Assembly (NCBI RefSeq): GCF_018812025.1
Contig: NC_063044.1
Coordinates: 75,487,741 to 75,551,740, forward strand
DNA: 64,000 bases
Source of the DNA: Megalobrama amblycephala
Lineage: Eukaryota; Chordata; Actinopteri; Cypriniformes; Xenocyprididae
Direction: 5' to 3'
Positions 34,194-45,133 of the stretch are shown piece after piece. The position numbers and the translations under genes are program-made. Under the pieces are notes generated by a model. It saw only the letters and a list, made by a program, of their open reading frames with translations. It was not told the DNA's origin and searched no databases. Within the stretch, counting starts at the first letter, position 1; every line of letters begins with the position of its first letter.

Positions 34194-34454
34194 TGGAGAA
34201 TGATCACATATTTATTTTAATTTCATCATTAATTTGTGTTTATGCCACTCAAATCGCTTTTCTGCATCACTTAGCCAGCTACAGAGAAACTGGTAGTGTG
34301 CCAAGAAATCCGGACCGAGACCGTTTTTAATAGTGCTGTACTGTACCAGACTCAAGTGGAAACACAACTGGAACTGTGCCCTACCAATCAATGAACCGTT
34401 CAGCCTGACGATGTAAAAGTGGGTTTTGTTTCTCAGCACATAAAGATGAACTAC

Positions 34455-35626
34455 TTACCATGATCTCAGACTGCGGTGATGTGGTTTCTCCACTGCATGG
34501 ATCTTCATGTGTGACTTCAGTTGACTTTTAAAAGAGTAACTCTTTTCACACTGATCACACGTGTGCGGCTTCTTTCTAGTGTGGATCTTCTCATGTCTTT
34601 TTAGATTTGCTATCGCACTGAATCTCTTGTCACAGTGTGAACACTTGTAAGGTTTTTCTCCGGTGTGGATCCTCTCATGTGTTTTCAGATTTGCTAACTG
34701 ACTGAATCTCTTGTCACAGTATGAACACTTGTAAGGTTTTTCTCCAGTGTGGATCCTCTCATGTATTTTCAGATTTTCTGACAGACTGAATCTCTTGTCA
34801 CAGTGTGAACACTTGTAAGGTTTTTCTCCAGTGTGAATTCTCTGGTGCAGTTTTAAACGGCTTCCTGTAGTGAAAGTCTTCTCACACTCAAAGCACATGT
34901 ACTCTCTCACGCCATTATGAAGTTTCTCATGCTCTTGTAAACTACAGAACTGTGAAAAACTCTTTCCACACACAGAACATGAATGTGGTTTCTCCTTCGT
35001 ATGAACTGTCAGGTGTTTCTTCAGGTGTGATGCCCTAAGAAATATACTTCCGCAGTCATGGCATGTGTACGTCTTCTCTCCAGTGTGGATCTTCATGTGA
35101 AGCTTAAGATAGTCTTTGGCTATGAATTTCTTCCCACACTGATGACATACGAATAGCTTTTCTCCGGTGTGGATTCTCACGTGTGTCGTTAGTTGTGATG
35201 ATTGACTGAAACTCTTCCCACATTGATGGCATACATAAGGCTTCTCTCCAGTGTGAACTCTCATGTGAATCTCAAGATGACATTTGAATTTGAAACTCTT
35301 TCCACATTGAACACACTTGTACGGCTTCTCTCCAGTGTGGATCTTCTCATGTCTTTTTAGATTGGCTATCGCACTGAATCTCTTTTCACAGTGTGAACAC
35401 TTGTAAGGCTTCTCTCCGGTGTGAACTCTCATGTGAATCTCAAGATGACATTTGAATTTGAAACTCTTTCCACATTGAGTGCAGGTTGTAGATTCTTTGG
35501 CTCTTGTTTCCTTTAAAAATGTCTTTTTAGTCTTTGAGGGACTGTGAGGTTTTTCTCCAGGTTTGACATGATGTTTCTCCTCCACTTCACTCAGTTCTTC
35601 ACTCTCCTCCTTCACTTCCATCAGGA
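34455..35626 (-). CDS. ZNF2: poly-C2H2 zinc-finger protein, 12 fingers (last coding exon)
   Basis: Predicted nuclear DNA-binding protein, paralog of ZNF1 and ZNF3. The exon begins at 35626 after TTTTCAG, with ATG at 35621 and stop at 34455, giving 388 residues: acidic leader [18 protein letters not shown], then 12 C2H2 fingers with TGEKP linkers. Fingers 4-8 are nearly the same as in the paralogs. Finger 2 ([13 protein letters not shown]) is of the C-terminal CSHC-KRFS type and almost identical to finger 11, suggesting transfer within the array. All zinc ligands appear present; finger 12 has KSYS in place of KSFS. The stop codon overlaps GTAAGTAG, a donor-like string also found in ZNF1 and ZNF3. 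Untranslated first exon at 40.1 kb. Confidence 0.9.
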
Positions 35627-35973
35627 CTGAAAAGAAAGAAAAAATGTCAATTTCATTTTTAGTACATCAAACCAATTCAAAGAGAGGAATATGAAGTAAA
35701 AGGACATAGAAGTGAAAGGACAATGTCACCCGCATCAATTCAAGGTGGTTTCAACGTGATCTATGGTTTCATTCGGGGATATAAATTTAATCAAATTCCC
35801 ATGTTCGATCCTTGTTTAAATTAATCAATTAATCGTTAGCCTTAATACTGCAATATGCGTCTACTGCAGTGGCATATAGTCAACAGCATGACAGAGTATG
35901 CAAATGTTGCTCAAAACGAGAAAGTCTAAATAAAGGGCTAGAAGGATATTAAATTGAGTCATGATTTGACAAT
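35627..35973. other. ZNF2 intron 1, part shared with unit 3
   Basis: Non-coding intron sequence matching 54015-54333 in unit 3, for example TTGCTCAAAACGAGAAAGTC. No upstream coding leader exon was recognised. Confidence 0.6.
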
Positions 35974-35977
35974 TTAA

Positions 35978-36388
35978 AGCGGAACTCAGTAAGATTTGCG
36001 AAGCTCCCCCTACAGTTTCCTTCAGTGAATCACACTGTCGTAAATACTCCAAGCGCAGCTCTGGACTACAACGACTACAACGCTCACCAGTGCAGTAGTT
36101 TTGCAAATACAGTACAAGAAAGAGGAGGTGGGTAATTTCCAAATACAGTACATAATATATACATTGTTTTTGAATTACCGTAAAGCATTTTGTCACTCTC
36201 GAGTGAACGTGAACATGAGGCGAGATTGTGTCGGGTCGATGCAGCTCAACTTGCAAGTGCTGTATTCTGGCGTAGACGTGCCAGAGGGGGTTAGTGCTCG
36301 CCTCAAACACACCACTACAAGTCAATTAACCATCGTAAGGACTTAGAAAACTATTTATGAAGGTAAAAAAAAGTTACTTAGTTCTGCT
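35978..36388. mobile_element. TTAA-type MITE, 411 bp, empty site in unit 3
   Basis: Inverted ends AGCGGAACTCAGTAA and the inverse of AGCAGAACTAAGTAA, flanked by TTAA on both sides (35974-35977, 36389-36392). Unit 3 has one TTAA and no insertion at the matching place (about 54336). TTAA duplication fits piggyBac- or Kolobok-type transposons. Open frames inside are not considered genes. Confidence 0.85.
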
Positions 36389-36393
36389 TTAAA

Positions 36394-37182
36394 GGGTTAG
36401 TTCACCCAAAAATGAAGTTTCTGTCTTTAATTACTCTCCCTCATGTCGTTCCACACCCGTAAGACCTTCATCTTCAGAACACAAATTATATTATTTTTGA
36501 TGAAATCTGACAGCTCAGTGAGGCCTGCATTGAGAGCAATAACACTTCCGTTTTCAATGCCTAGAAAGCTACTAAAAACATATTTAAAACAGTTCATATG
36601 ACTACAGTGGTTCAACTTTAATATTAGCAACGAGAATACTTTTTGTTGTTATTTTTGGCACACTTTTCAACAATATCTAGTGGTGGCCGATTTTTAAACA
36701 CTGCTTCATGAAGCTTCAAAGCTTTAAGAATCTTTTATTTGAAATAAGTGGTTTAGAGCACCAAAATCCCGTTATTTCAGTAAATGAGGCTTCGTTACAT
36801 CATTAGCGTTTTGAAACTTCAATAGTTCACGCAGTTTGATACGCGCTCTGAACAACTGATTCAAAACAAAAGATTCGTAAAGCTTCGAAGCTTCATAAAG
36901 CAGTGTTTTGAAATCACTAGATATTGTTGAATAAAGTCGTATTTTGCAGCACAAAAAGCATTCTCATCGCTTTATGTTGAACCACTGTAGTCACATAAAC
37001 CGTTTTAAATCTTTAGTAGCTTTCTGGGCACTGAAAAAGGGAGTGTTATTGCTCTCAATGCAGGCCTCAGTGAGCCACAGGATTTTATCAAAAATAGCAT
37101 AATTTATGTTCTCAAGATGAACAAAGGTCTTACGGGTGTACAATGACATGAGGGTGAATAATTAAAGATAGAAACTAACCCA
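36394..37182. mobile_element. GGGTTAGTTCACCC palindromic repeat, unit 2 copy
   Basis: Starts GGGTTAGTTCACCCAAAAAT and ends with an inverse ...CTAACCCA; the two halves pair imperfectly, and internal blocks CAGGCCTCACTGAG and TTTCTAG/GCACTGAAA recur inverted. A very common cyprinid repeat. Unit 3 carries the same copy (54343-58880) blown up by two later insertions. Confidence 0.8.
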
Positions 37183-37275
37183 TTAATTAAATTACACATT
37201 TAATAATCTGTTTGCGTGTGTCTCGACAGTTACAATTAAAGCCACAATAAGCTCATGAAGCAAACTTGTCAATCA

Positions 37276-37804
37276 ATGGCTGCGTCCGAAAACCTAGGCA
37301 GCTGTCTTGCTGCCTCGCTGTCTTATAAGAGAATGACTTGTACGGCAGTGTTTGTTCATGAAGGCACCTCACGAAACTGATTTCGGACAGACTTCTGAGG
37401 CAGCGTAACAGTTTAATGATCTACTACAGAAATATAGCGCGAGCTTTGGTGAGAACTACACAAATATTTAATTACTACAGTAGTAATTTCTTGATAGAAA
37501 AGATATCAAAATTGAAATATGTTGGCCAAAATCGTACATTTATACACAAACTGAGCAGCAAACGCAACTTTCGGATGCCATCTTTATTTTTCTAGCTCAA
37601 CTGTCACAGAATGGAAAGCACAGGATTGTGGGATATCAAAGGCAGCTAAGGATACATCTATGCTTCCTTCAGAAATCGATCTGAGGAAGGTATCTCATGA
37701 AACAGGAAGTGAAGCTAACATTGGATTCGGACATGCCTTGATGCCTACCTACCTTGAAATGTGTCCTCAGAAGGCAGCATTTTCCAGTTTACGGACGCAG
37801 CCAT
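37276..37804. mobile_element. TGGCTGCGTCCG-ended MITE, 529 bp
   Basis: Inverted ends ATGGCTGCGTCCGAAAAC and the inverse of AATGGCTGCGTCCGTAAAC. No coding content. A familiar fish short element; superfamily uncertain because the target duplication is unclear. Confidence 0.75.
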
Positions 37805-38014
37805 TATTTTGATGGATGACGCAGAGAAAACTCTGACCAATAGATGTACTCGCATGTGACTTGCCTAAATGCATTTTGGTACGTTTTGAAATGTTGCCAT
37901 GTGAAAGCGAACCGAACCAAGAAGAAAATGCAACATTGTAACAAATTTAGTCCCCTTTCGGAACAAAACAAGGGATCCATAGGTGTGAAAACACCCTCAA
38001 ACTGACTTATTCCC
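37805..38014. other. Repeat-like spacer before the minisatellite
   Basis: Contains GTGAAAGCGAACCGAACCAAG and GGTGTGAAAACACC, which look like repeat fragments. No gene. Confidence 0.4.
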
Positions 38015-39930
38015 TGACATTCAGTATCAGTTCTCACTATAAAACATTGAAACATCACACAAACCAACACAAAATCGCTCAGGTCTGAATGAATTCATCA
38101 TATTTTCCTCACAGATCTCAAACTTTGACATTCAGTAACAGTTATTATCACTATAAAACATGAAACAATCACACAAACGAACACAAAATCGCTCAGGTCT
38201 GAATGAATTCATCATATTTTCCTCACAGATCTCAAACTTTGACATTCAGTAACAGTTATTATTACTATAAAACATGAAACAATCACACAAACGAACACAA
38301 AATCGCTCAGGTCTGAATGAATTCAACATTTTCCTCACAGATCTCAAACTTTGACATTCAGTAACAGTTATTATCACTATAAAACATGAAACAATCACAC
38401 AAACGAACACAAAATCGCTCAGGTCTGAATGAATTCAACATTTTCCTCACAGATCTCAAACTTTGACATTCAGTAACAGTTATTATCACTATAAAACATG
38501 AAACAATCACACAAACCAACACAAAATCGCTCAGGTCTGAATGAATTCATCATATTTTCCTCACAGATCTCAAACTTTGACATTCAGTAACAGTTATTAT
38601 CACTATAAAACATGAAACAATCACACAAACGAACACAAAATCGCTCAGGTCTGAATGAATTCATCATATTTTCCTCACAGATCTCAAACTTTGACATTCA
38701 GTAACAGTTATTATCACTATAAAACATGAAACAATCACACAAACCAACACAAAATCGCTCAGGTCTGAATGAATTCATCATATTTTCCTCACAGATCTCA
38801 AACTTTGACATTCAGTAACAGTTATTATCACTATAAAACATGAAACAATCACACAAACCAACACAAAATCGCTCAGGTCTGAATGAATTCATCATATTTT
38901 CCTCACAGATCTCAAACTTTGACATTCAGTAACTGTTATTATCACTATAAAACATGAAACAATCACACAAACCAACACAAAATCGCTCAGGTCTGAATGA
39001 ATTCAACATTTTCCTCACAGATCTCAAACTTTGACATTCAGTAACAGTTATTATCACTATAAAACATGAAACAATCACACAAACCAACACAAAATCGCTC
39101 AGGTCTGAATGAATTCATCATATTTTCCTCACAGATCTCAAACTTTGACATTCAGTAACAGTTATTATCACTATAAAACATGAAACAATCACACAAACGA
39201 ACACAAAATCGCTCAGGTCTGAATGAATTCATCATATTTTCCTCACAGATCTCAAACTTTGACATTCAGTAACAGTTATTATCACTATAAAACATGAAGC
39301 AATCACACAAACCAACACAAAATCGCTCAGGTCTGAATGAATTCATCATATTTTCCTCACAGATCTCAAACTTTGACATTCAGTAACAGTTATTATCACT
39401 ATAAAACATGAAACAATCACACAAACGAACACAAAATCGCTCAGGACTGAATGAATTCATCATATTTTCCTCACAGATCTCAAACTTTGACATTCAGTAA
39501 CTGTTATTATCACTATAAAACATGAAACAATCACACAAACGAACACAAAATCACTCAGGTCTGAATGAATTCATCATATTTTCCTCACAGATCTCAAACT
39601 TTGACATTCAGTAACAGTTATTATCACTATAAAACACGAAACAATCACACAAACGAACACAAAATCACTCAGGTCTGAATGAATTCATCATATTTTCCTC
39701 ACAGATCTCAAACTTTGACATTCAGTAACAGTTATTATCACTATAAAACATGAAACAATCACACAAACGAACACAAAATCGCTCAGGTCTGAATGAATTC
39801 ATCATATTTTCCTCACAGATCTCAAACTTTGACATTCAGTAACAGTTATTATCACTATAAAACATGAAACAATCACACAAACGAACACAAAATCGCTCAG
39901 GTCTGAATGAATTCATCATATTTTCCTCAC
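38015..39930. repeat. 113-bp minisatellite array, about 17 copies (ZNF2 intron 1)
   Basis: Tandem units of 112-114 bp containing CACAGATCTCAAACTTTGAC, CAGTAACAGTTATTATCACT and CTCAGGTCTGAATGAATTCA. Two length forms differ by 2 bp (AACATT versus ATCATATT), and a C/G variant (CACAAACC or CACAAACG) alternates along the array. It stops abruptly at ATGCTGCACTAAATG, 160 bp short of exon 1. The unit 3 array has other variants, so the two arrays have been homogenised separately. Confidence 0.95.
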
Positions 39931-40098
39931 ATGCTGCACTAAATGTTTATTTCAGCAGGAAGACGACAGAAAAGACGCACAAGTATCGCTGTGCTCGATG
40001 AAAACAACACAGAAATGAGCCTGTCGCTTGATCAAACTGTGTAAAGTGTGTTTGATGATCGTGTAAATATGAGAAATACCGTGAACTGCTCGACTCTC

Positions 40099-40200
40099 CT
40101 CAGAAGACTCGACGCTGAAACTGAGTGAGGGGAAAACGCGCGAGCTGTGACGTCATCAGCCGCCAAAGATCACCAACTGCAGAACCATACGTCATGACAG
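40099..40200 (-). other. ZNF2 first exon (5' UTR)
   Basis: Aligns with 14930-15110 and 62202-62270. The donor used in unit 1 (GTGAGT) is GAGAGT here (40093-40098). Twenty-odd bases further into the intron a GTATTT, absent from unit 1, could serve as donor. Upstream lies a full CRE, TGACGTCA, at 40148-40155. Confidence 0.55.
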
Positions 40201-40303
40201 TCTGAGGACGACAGCGCCAGACTAACAGCCTGAGGCCGGAAGTGGGCGGAGTAACAGTCAACGTCAGATGTGGGCGGAGTTAGCGACAAACAAGCAAACA
40301 ATC
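40140..40303. promoter_or_regulatory. Compact, probably bidirectional promoter
   Basis: Between the minus-strand ZNF2 first exon and a plus-strand ATG at 40304 lie a CRE (TGACGTCA, 40148-40155), a TACGTCATGACA string near 40189, and two GGGCGG boxes (near 40243 and 40272). This GC-richer stretch stands out from the AT-rich surroundings. No TATA box is seen for either direction. Confidence 0.5.
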
Positions 40304-40318
40304 ATGGCGGAAGAAGAG
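40304..40318 (+). CDS. Candidate first coding exon of an unrecognised plus-strand gene
   Basis: ATG in a good context encodes MAEEE and is followed directly by a donor GTAAAA (40319). Candidate downstream exons are 41591-41627 (NQPRTVEADQKQ), 41731-41768 (TVDRLCGIFMLM) and 42367-42667. The first three join in frame, but the fourth needs another phase, so either an exon is missed or the gene is broken. I do not recognise the product. It faces ZNF2 head to head across a short promoter. Confidence 0.35.
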
Positions 40319-40480
40319 GTAAAAAGTTTCTTTGTGTTGTGTTTTTAATCGATCACGTTTATGTGTTGTGTACTTATTCGATCGTTAACACTTAACATGA
40401 CATAAATATTTTGTAAATGGGCTTCAAAGTCACTTTATCACGTCTTTTGATATTTTACAAATCGTCTCACGTTGCTTGCG

Positions 40481-40867
40481 CCCAGGTGAAAAAAATACTA
40501 TAGTAATTTAGTAAATACTATAGTGTTTTTGAACCATACTATAGTACTATAAGTACTTGAATTAATGTATTGTGGTAATTCTATAGTAGCTGTGATAATA
40601 TAACAACTATAATAATATAAACAAATTACCCAATATTGTACTAAGCTTTCTACAATTTTAGGGTATATTATATTACAATATACACTACAGTTTACTGTAG
40701 TAAAAACTAAAGTATACTACAGTATTTATAACAGTTTATCAGTTCACTATAGTTAATACTATAGTATTCTGTAGCATTCATTAGTGTTGTAAATACTATA
40801 ATATATACAGTATACAAAAATGTACTACAGTATGGTTCAAAAACACTATAGTATTTTTTCACCTGGG
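40481..40867. mobile_element. Palindromic MITE, CCCAGGTGAAAAAA ends, 387 bp
   Basis: Starts CCCAGGTGAAAAAAATACTA and ends with the inverse TAGTATTTTTTCACCTGGG. Inside are many ACTATAGT repeats, and the whole can fold into one hairpin. A degenerate copy is at 12725-12958. It lies in intron 1 of the candidate plus-strand gene. Confidence 0.85.
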
Positions 40868-41590
40868 TGTTTACATATTCATGGTTTGTGATTTTTGTTG
40901 TTGGTGCTGTATTTTATTTCATTGGTTACATTTTTCATTACTGATCAATGTTTTTGTGGATTTTAGAGGCATATTAGTGTTGGAAGATGCTCCGCTTTAC
41001 TTCATTTACAGCGATGCAAAACGTGCTGCAACATTTTCCACTGTCCAGTGCTCTTAAACCGACCAGACGGCACGGGTTGAATGAACACCTTCAAATTCAC
41101 TTCAAAAAGGCTGTTGTTCATGACTTGGGTAAAGTTGGTTTTATATTGGCACATTCGGACATCCGTATTCAATAGCCTTGTTAATCACACTACATTGGAC
41201 ATTCAGTGGACATTCACAAGTAAATATGCCATTAAATCAACACTTGCCTATTTTGATCGACTGTGAAAAATGTTGTAAGTTGACAATCGTTGGTTGTCAA
41301 TATCATGTCTCTGCTTAAAATTCGCAAACATTAATTTATTGCACATTTATTGGAAAGTCTGAATTTATCAGAAGACCGAATGTGCGCATATAAAACCAAC
41401 TTTACCGAAGTTTGTTCATGGAGGTATGGACGTTTCTTTTGTATTCTGAATTTAAAATGTTGTTTTTGCAATGCAGTAAGTAGTAATTTTGACTTTAGAA
41501 GAACGAAACTTGTTTCTTTTATGCAATTTTTATGGTTAAATATTTAAGTTTTTCTGTTTTGATTTTGCAATGCAGTAAATTGACAAGCAG
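40868..41590. other. Intron-like sequence of the candidate plus-strand gene
   Basis: Includes a 62-codon open frame (40987-41175) preceded by an AG and followed by a possible donor GTAAAG, but no domain is recognised and it is not called. Confidence 0.35.
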
Positions 41591-41768
41591 AATCAACCCA
41601 GGACAGTGGAAGCTGATCAAAAACAAGGTTAGTTTCATAAGACTTTCATAAACACATAAGCTGCAGATGGTGTGTTGTTATATCTGTCACATCATTTCAG
41701 GAATAGCTTAATAATATTGTATTGTTTTAGAAACAGTTGACCGGCTGTGTGGGATCTTCATGTTAATG
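41591..41768 (+). CDS. Two candidate small exons of the plus-strand gene
   Basis: Exon 41591-41627 lies after a polypyrimidine stretch and CAG and before GTTAGT; exon 41731-41768 lies between ATTGTTTTAG and GTAAGA. Joined to the exon at 40304 they read in frame to give MAEEE, NQPRTVEADQKQE and TVDRLCGIFMLM. Splice signals are good but there is no homology I can name. Confidence 0.35.
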
Positions 41769-41849
41769 GTAAGAAAAAGAAGGAAAGGTTAAAAGTTTTT
41801 AAAAATGTATGAACTTCTCTTTTCATTAGAATGAAACATATATGAGGGC

Positions 41850-42050
41850 TTTTCATACTTGAAATAGTTAACCCAGGGTGATTGTTAACCCCAGGTAAAC
41901 AGAATCCTGGGATATCTTGATTCATGTTTCACACTGATCATCATTTACCTGAGGTTAACAATTAATTCTAAGTATTCATACGCAGCGTTTCACACTGTAC
42001 ATCACTAAACCCTGGTTAACATCCTTATTTGCATATTTGCAGTGTCAGTG
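41850..42050. repeat. Angel-like short DNA repeat
   Basis: Repeated and inverted blocks GTTTCACACTG, TTAACCCAGG and CCTGGTTAAC are typical of a short fish element whose copies are full of TTAACC and CACACTG motifs. The family name is from memory. Confidence 0.45.
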
Positions 42051-42366
42051 TCACTGATTGGATGAACAAAGCACACAATATGTTTACATAAATGCTCAGG
42101 CATTGCACATCCTCATTACATACAGTCAACTTCACCATCAAGTTTGTCTTGAATGGACATTTCAGACTATAAAAGAATTAAATAGTATTTTCTGCACTGC
42201 AACTGTTGCATTTTCTGTCAGCATTTGTTGTTTTATTCTTTTCAATGCTGAATTTTCTATTTATATTCAATGCACAGTGTCTTCAATATATAAACATGAG
42301 AAAAACGTATTGTTAAGTACACCTCTAACATTTCATCCCATTTGTTTGTACCCTTCTCTCATGAAG

Positions 42367-42667
42367 GAGCCGTGGATCACATGATCTCTGCGCTGCACAA
42401 CAACCAAACGTCTTCAAGGGTTTAGTGGAAGAGCTGTGCTTTCTGATATTGAAAGAGGAAGACCAGGAACAAGCCCTTCTTCAACTTTCACAGGCTGAAA
42501 CGGATGATGACACACAACTGGCCAAAGAGCCTTTAGTGTTTTGCTTACAAATTAAGGATGATATGGACATTTTTCTTAATGAGTGTGTGGACAAAAACAG
42601 TCTTGTAATTAATCGCAAATTAAGTCTCACTTACAGCGGCTTTGTTGCTAAGAACTTATTTATTTAA
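42367..42667 (+). CDS. Candidate terminal exon, unrecognised acidic protein
   Basis: Open frame of about 100 codons after a TCATGAAG acceptor-like string, reading through CFLILKEEDQEQALLQLSQA and FLNECVDKNSLVINRK to a stop at 42665-42667. Composition (Glu, Asp, Leu, Gln) is unlike the low-complexity DNA around it, which favours a real exon. No domain recognised. Its phase does not match the upstream candidate exons. Confidence 0.35.
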
Positions 42668-43675
42668 CCGAGTGCAACAGACACAGTCTCAAACCCCATG
42701 TCTCTGGCTACTGGCTTCAAGTCCCGCCCCCTCTTACTCTCTGATAGGTTGTCAATCACCATATGTAATTATCTAATCTCGATGACACCTCCCCCTTTAA
42801 CTTTTCCTAAAGAAACACGTTATTGTAACCGTAATTTTTTATTTACTAACTAGCACTTGCCCCTATTCATTTTAACTATAATGAACATTTTAAACATTTA
42901 ACAGTTTTCTTTTTATCAAATAAACATTTAACATCGCATTCATTTAAGATGCATAACTCACATCCACTACACCTAATCTGTTTATCACCTGCGCTGTCAT
43001 ATTTAGTCTATTTTCATTCTTTCTCTTAATATGTCTAATGTAACAAGTTTTATCCTTTATCTTTATTTTTATTAAATTTCTTAAGTTTATATTTACATTT
43101 CCAAAATGTTTGATTTGTTTCGAGTTAATTTTATATAGCTTATATTTTATTTAAGTTTTAATTTTCAGTACATTTATCCTATTGTAAGTCATTACGCCAC
43201 TTTTAATTATTTTCTAAAACACTCATTGCACTTCCTAAGACAACCCTGTTTTCTTTTTACTAAATAGCTTCACAAAACAATAATGCTTTCTCGCTTATTT
43301 TCAGTCTTATATCACTTTATAATGACCCTTTTGATTAGTTCTATTTTTTATTGTACTTTTTTTGTACAAACAACTCTGACATATTACATACATTTATTGA
43401 TATACCTTTTAATCGAAAAAAATACATATTTCATTCTTATTGTCACTAATCTGATAAAATGTTCATCTAATAGTTTTATTTTTGTACTTTTATTTCTTTA
43501 TCATTTTTTTCTAAGCAGCTATTATTTATTATTTATATATATTTTTTTCTAAAAGTTTCATTTCTGAATTAGTAATTAGTTTCTATACAGTTATTAAATG
43601 ATCTAGATCTAGTTTCATTTTCTCATTTTTTCAGTCTCTCCTTAGACTTTTTTTTCCCTATTCTTCATTTTTAAT
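42668..43675. other. AT-rich intergenic DNA
   Basis: Apart from a repeat-like CCCGCCCCCTCTTACTCTCT segment near 42725, the stretch is T-rich with no recognised feature. Confidence 0.45.
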
Positions 43676-43970
43676 TTTTTTAGATGTTTTAGTACATTTC
43701 TTAATGTCTTTTATATGACTTTTAATCCTTTGTGTTCATAACTCTATATTTATGGGTAAGAGACATTAGTAATTAGTTTATAAATACAGCTGTAAATGTT
43801 TTGTTCTTGATTTATAAGCATACCTATAATGTGTTTATTAATTGTATTTTCATACTTTATTAATGATCAATTTATCATTTCTAAGTTATGTATTGCATTA
43901 TTCACAAACCAGTTATTTAGGAGTTGTCAGTGGTTCATAAGATCATTTATAAAGTAAGTAAATTATTAAT
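43676..43970. repeat. Partial copy of the large palindromic AT-rich element
   Basis: Nearly identical to 16480-16760, for example CTCTATATTTATGGGTAAGA and GTTATTTAGGAGTTGTCAGT. Only the left portion is present. Confidence 0.75.
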
Positions 43971-45133
43971 ATAATTATTAATAATTTTCCACCAGAGCTT
44001 TAGCTAGCTGGCTAACGTTGCGTTCTCTCCTGCTGTGTTCAATGACTCCATTCATCAAGCTGTAGCTAACGTTAGCTAAGTCTATGTCAACAGAGCTCCT
44101 GGGGAACTTAACTTAGATATACCAGAAAATATTAAAATTATTGAAACTATCCAGGGCCGGATTGGGACTCATTTTCAGCCCTGGAGTTTCATGCCTTAGA
44201 CCGGCCCACTTTAATTCACGACTGACTATATTAAAATAATGTAATTAAAACCTCAGTATATAAGTCTGCAATAGTGCACTGTTCTCTACAGCCTTGTAAA
44301 TAATTGTATTTTTCAAAAATATCTTCAAATACCCATGATAGTACAAAAAATGCTAAAATTTGATATATAGTTATTTTTATAGTTATAATAATGATTTTAT
44401 AATGTGAACCATTGATTAATTCTCTAGCCATCTAGTGGCTGCAGTTAAAAATTCATGTTATTTTAATTTTAATTTAATTAAGTGTTTGCTTTCCAATAGA
44501 TGGCAGTAATCGTCCACTAAACCCAGGCACATTTTTCATGTCTATCACTTTGAATGAAATTTAGAAATGTAGATCTTTATTAAAGTGAATTTAACATAAA
44601 ATTTTGCTATTATAAATAAATGTATATATTTAAATTATTACAAATTGGGGCAAATAAAAAAAACAAAATACCATAAATCCTACAAAATTGCACAATTTTA
44701 CAGTAAAATATTAAAGTAGGCTATTACGTTTGTTTAAAAAAAGTTACATGTTTCAAAATCACATTTTACTGTCTGGTTAAGCTAGTTGGACAGAAAAATG
44801 AATATTGTTGGCCAATGTGTAATAGCATAGCAAGCAACATAACATAAGTGATAGGCCATGTTTTATTATTTGCCTACTATTATTATTACGATATGAGTAA
44901 GCCTTTATCTTTTGCATGTTTTCCCCTCTTCCTTTTATTTATTTACGTTACTTAAATCGGCCTCTGGTGGCTTAGACCTTTTGCCTTACCATAATTTTGT
45001 GTTGATTTAGAACTTGTCCCGCTGTCCCTACAGACGTCACCTCATCCCTTCTTCTCGTATACTTTTGAGTGAGTTGTCTTCTCCGAGCGCACACTCCGAG
45101 TCCAGGTTAATTTACCCACCGAGTGACGATATC
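43971..45133. other. Intergenic DNA with DNA-repeat remnants
   Basis: CAGGGCCGGATTGGGACTCA near 44153 with an inverse-like CAGCCCTGG/CCGGCCCAC close by suggests the end of a DNA transposon; its other end was not found. The remainder is AT-rich. Confidence 0.4.

Noticed and set aside
38015..39930. Regular direct repeats resembling a CRISPR array
   Set aside because: Units are contiguous 112-114 bp copies without unique spacers, in a vertebrate intron; it is a minisatellite.
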